A DNA stretch of 64,000 nt, taken from positions 2,774,501 through 2,838,500 of the forward strand of contig NC_090798.1 of NCBI RefSeq assembly GCF_040054535.1, in the 5' to 3' direction. The position numbers were made by a program, and so were the translations under genes. This document shows, piece by piece, positions 54,215 through 64,000 of the stretch (positions are counted from its first letter, which is position 1; the number at the start of each line of letters is the position of its first letter). Source of the DNA: Antennarius striatus (lineage: Eukaryota; Chordata; Actinopteri; Lophiiformes; Antennariidae). The notes beneath the pieces are model-generated. The model had not been told where the DNA came from, ran no database searches, and saw only the letters and a list, made by a program, of their open reading frames with translations.

Positions 54215-55102
54215 TTAGGTATTTACAGTTATAGGAGTGCAGTAGTTTGAGTTTCTGGTTGCAAATTGTGGTTGTGGATCTTCATCCTCTTCTGGCAGCT
54301 GGAGGATAAAATAGCTCAGGAGTCCATCTGTGCAGAGCTGAAAGTTTGTGAAGAACAGAGCTTTCAGAAAAGCAGCCACATAGTGATCCGCTGACTCCTC
54401 AGCAACGTTCGAAGCAATGATCAGGCAATGAAGAACAAAACTCGGGATGAAGATAACCAGAAATGTGAACATGGAGACACATACAAACTGTTTCTTCTTC
54501 TTTGTGGCAGAGGGGGACCTGGTTGATTTCCTAGATTGAAATAGAATACTCAAAGCCGAGATAAAGATGATGAATACCAGCCCAAATATGTAAGCCACGT
54601 TGATGTATACATATAATGGGATTAAAACAAAGAGAAAAACAATTATTGCGACCCAGAACGAGTGCTGTTTGGATCCTGATAGTATCTCAGAGTTGCACAG
54701 GTGAAGAATGGACACCAGGGCACAATTGAGATGTAAGAACTGGCCCAACCATCTTGACAGGAACCACACTACAAAGGCGTTGATATAGGTGTCTGACATG
54801 CCATAGGGGTGTACGACAAGACCGATGCCTAAGATGATTCCTGCGATTACATTTACAACATCGACAATGAAAAGTGCCAGAAGACAGTTGTGGGCTCTTT
54901 GAACACCGCTGATGCTGTCCGTCCAGGCTGAGCAGGACTCAATGATGCTCCTTTTGAAAACCTTGAGATTGCAGCGCTGAGACCAGATGACCCAGATGAA
55001 GACAGCCATGGCGAGCAGGGTGGGGCCAAAGAGAAATCCTGCAGCCAAATACAGGTTTCCCACAAACCCCATTCTGCTGTTAAGATTCAGAGGGCTCACC
55101 AT
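54215..55102 (-). CDS. Multi-pass membrane protein, probable 7TM receptor
   Basis: A single open exon of 295 codons; an acceptor (CTCTGACAG) about 37 bases before the ATG implies an upstream noncoding exon. Hydrophobic segments lie at about residues 17-40, 72-97, 108-135, 149-168, 168-189, 206-231 and 241-268, which suggests seven helices with an N-terminus of about 16 residues and a cytoplasmic tail of about 25. Helices four and five run together with almost no loop. Helix three ends ILHLCNSE, with no DRY motif; helix seven has QLCTDGLLSYFIL where rhodopsin-like receptors have NPxxY. A basic stretch (ATKKKKQF) precedes helix six, as in GPCR intracellular loop three. I do not recognise the family. 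It may be a diverged class A receptor or an unrelated multi-pass protein. Confidence 0.75.
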   Translation of the reverse strand: MVSPLNLNSRMGFVGNLYLAAGFLFGPTLLAMAVFIWVIWSQRCNLKVFKRSIIESCSAWTDSISGVQRAHNCLLALFIVDVVNVIAGIILGIGLVVHPYGMSDTYINAFVVWFLSRWLGQFLHLNCALVSILHLCNSEILSGSKQHSFWVAIIVFLFVLIPLYVYINVAYIFGLVFIIFISALSILFQSRKSTRSPSATKKKKQFVCVSMFTFLVIFIPSFVLHCLIIASNVAEESADHYVAAFLKALFFTNFQLCTDGLLSYFILQLPEEDEDPQPQFATRNSNYCTPITVNT

Positions 55103-56749
55103 GATGTGACCGTTGGCAATTTTCTGAGCCTGTCAGAGAAGAAGTCACAGTATAAATTTATTGTTCTCCAATCTCTCCATCACACATATCCTCAGAACTC
55201 TTTAAATGTGACCATATGACATTTTAGATGAGATACAAGACATGATGTGAGAATCATTTAACTCATATTTGTTTGGCAAAGTTTTTTTTTTTTATGCTGG
55301 ATGCCCTTCCTGCCCCAACCCTCTGCATTTAAATGCATTTTTCCGAATCGCAGTTGATTACTGACGAAAAATATATCTCACAACACTGGTGATTATTTTG
55401 CCCTCTCGTTGAGGGGTGTAACAGTTCCAAGCCTAGATTTTTTTTAAAAAATTATTACTTTTTTTTTTTTTAAATTATTTAAAAAAATTTCACTTGGGCG
55501 TCAATTTGTTACGCCCCTCAATAAGGGGGTGAAATAATCTCAAGTGTGACGAGTGATACTTCTCATCAGTAATCAACTTTACTTCCATGCGGAAAAATCA
55601 CCGCAAATCTCCTCAGTATACAGATCAAGACCTGAGTAATCGATCTCAGACGATCGGATCAAGACAACACTGTCAATCAACGATAAAGTTGTTGGTAGCC
55701 TTCTAATAACGAATCAAATTAACAATTTTTTTTTAACGTTTTAACTTATTTAACATATTGTGAATTCATAATATTTTAACACATTTCAAAACACATTCTT
55801 AATGTTCTCATAACTAAGCAAATGTGCTCTACGACCGACCTGCATCCCCGGATAATGTGTGACAGAAGAGGAAAAAATGGACCAGAAAAGAATGAATTAA
55901 ATCCTACCTGTAATTTTTTCAGTATTTATTTGGAAGTTGATTTATCGTTTATAAAACTAAACCCCAATGGCATCAATTACTTGTATTTATAAAATGCAAG
56001 CATACTTGCCTGGTTGAGTGTTGACTGACTTGCTGTTGACTCCTGACTGACTTCCTTTGGCTACATTTATGAATGTACAGTAACCTGTAAAACTACTGAA
56101 CACACCTTTTATTTCCTGCTGATTTAGTTTGGTAGATTATAAACTAATCCTCTGAATAGTTTTTATTCTGAAGTGAACAATGCTGATTCTACTTTAAAGG
56201 CAAATGTGACCAAAATCTTACTTAAATTACTAGTTAACAAAAAGGTTAAATTAAACCTGCAAGGACTCAAAAAGTCCTGATACAAAGGAGTTAGAAACTT
56301 GTGAATTGTTCTGGATCATATGACCTCAACTATATAAAATACTGTAATCATCACTTTGTTTTATTGAAGCTCATGACACATTAAAGGAAGAAAATGTGAC
56401 CGACATTTAACCTTGCATCACGTTAAGAACCCTCTAGCATGTTGAAATAACATTTAGGTGCAAAGGAAGAAATTTTAAGATCAAAATAAAAGTGAATTTT
56501 CAACATTTGTAGGCACCTTTCTGCCCCTCTGTATTGTAGTTACTTCTAAAACTTTGTGACCCCTGATTTTGTATGGCAAACGTTTTATAATTTTACAATC
56601 AAATGATTTCCAGTGGTCAATCCCAGCACAGTATAAAATATTCATCACTACACCACTGCTGCTTCTTCAAGCGCACAAGTACAACCAAGACTTATACATA
56701 TTGGACAGATCAGGTGGAAGAACGAACAGACAATTCTAAACAGCAGTTC
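55103..56749. other. Spacer between membrane-protein gene and supt16h
   Basis: No exon supported. It holds a repeat phrase TGCTGGATGCCCTTCCTGCC near 55,295, a palindromic element at 55,353-55,577, and otherwise AT-rich DNA. The 5' exon of the membrane-protein gene probably lies here. Confidence 0.5.
55353..55577. mobile_element. Palindromic MITE-like element
   Basis: Two arms of about 80 bases are imperfect inverted copies. The left arm opens GTTGATTACTG and includes GATTATTTTGCCCTCTCGTT then GAGGGGTGTAACA. The right arm, read in reverse complement, opens GTTGATTACTG and includes GATTATTTCACCCCCTTATT then GAGGGGCGTAACA. The centre is an A/T-rich spacer. Weaker matching (ATTTTTCCG) continues outside both arms. 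No target-site duplication was settled. Confidence 0.6.
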
Positions 56750-57462
56750 CTTTTAATTTTATTACAAAAAAACAGGAATTTCAGAATTAACAGTACAACA
56801 ACAGATCTACTCAGAATGAAAAAGGGAAAAGAGAGGACAAGTGTGTGTGTCTGTGTGTATGAGACAAGTGTGTTTTGCATTTACAAACCCTATTTTTAAA
56901 AAAAAAAAAAAAAAAAGGGAAAGAAATAAGTAAATGTTTCTGCTCCCTCATTAGCACAATAAAACACTTGGAGAGAAAAGAGGGAAGAAGACGAGGATGA
57001 GGAGGATATGATTGGGGTGAATCAGAAGTTTTTTTTTATACAAAACACTTGGCAGAGGATTTGTCAAGTCTTATTATCCATTTAGTTAAGAAATTCATCT
57101 TTTTCTCTCTTTTTAAACAGAACATAAACAAAGCTTGTAATAAAAACCCATTTAAACACACATGCACACACACACACACAAACATGAAACCCTAATAAGA
57201 TGGAGACGGGAGGTGGAAACTAAAGAGTGAGAGGGGAAGAGTCAGGTGACCGTCCTGCCGGTTCTCCCTCACCCTTCTACGACTCTTCACGGACCGACAC
57301 GAAAAGAAGGGGCTTCTACGTCTATATACATGTGTGTGTGTGTGTGTGTGCGTGTAGGGGGGTGTGTAAGTGTGAAAGTGTATGAAGAGCCGATTTGGGG
57401 AGGGGGCGGGGCAAGTCAGGGGGTCAAATAGGCTTGGCAGTGTGTGAGAATGTGTGTGACAT
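56750..57462 (-). other. Probable supt16h 3'UTR
   Basis: Follows the supt16h stop. Minus-strand AATAAA lies at 56758-56763. The stretch holds (TG)n tracts, for example at 57,334-57,358, and an A run at about 56,898-56,916. Confidence 0.5.

Positions 57463-64000
<6,538 letters not shown>

Overview
The window reads as teleost fish nuclear DNA. Genes are split by short GT-AG introns, the background is AT-rich with many (TG)n and other microsatellites, the interspersed repeats are of fish type, and the gene set is vertebrate. No bacterial, viral or organellar genes were seen.

Layout: 1-17,605 is gene-free as far as I can tell. pea15 (+ strand, coding 17,609-18,297) follows with a probable long 3'UTR, then about 7 kb without genes. 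All later genes lie on the minus strand: mrpl48 (27,910-30,488), a seven-exon TRIM E3 ligase with a very acidic C-terminus (32,154-36,171), four two-domain C-type lectin genes (39,300-42,302; 43,437-46,468; 47,291-49,222; 50,661-53,302), an unnamed multi-pass, probably seven-transmembrane protein (54,215-55,102), and the C-terminal 821 codons of supt16h (57,463-63,758), whose 5' part lies past the right edge. Gene models were built by hand from splice signals and reading phase. Each multi-exon model joins in frame, and the three named housekeeping genes match the known proteins in length and conserved blocks.

The accessory interest lies between 39 and 56 kb. The four lectins share one plan: signal peptide in two small exons, two single-exon lectin domains, then a short C-terminal module. 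None has an obvious membrane anchor, so they are probably secreted. Lectins three and four are a recent tandem duplication that includes flanking DNA. They have since diverged by a repeat insertion, an extra linker exon and a changed C-terminus, and their sugar-site motifs differ. A Harbinger-type DNA transposon with remnants of both of its genes sits in a supt16h intron. A palindromic MITE-like element and a set of degenerate tRNA-like modules mark two intergenic stretches.
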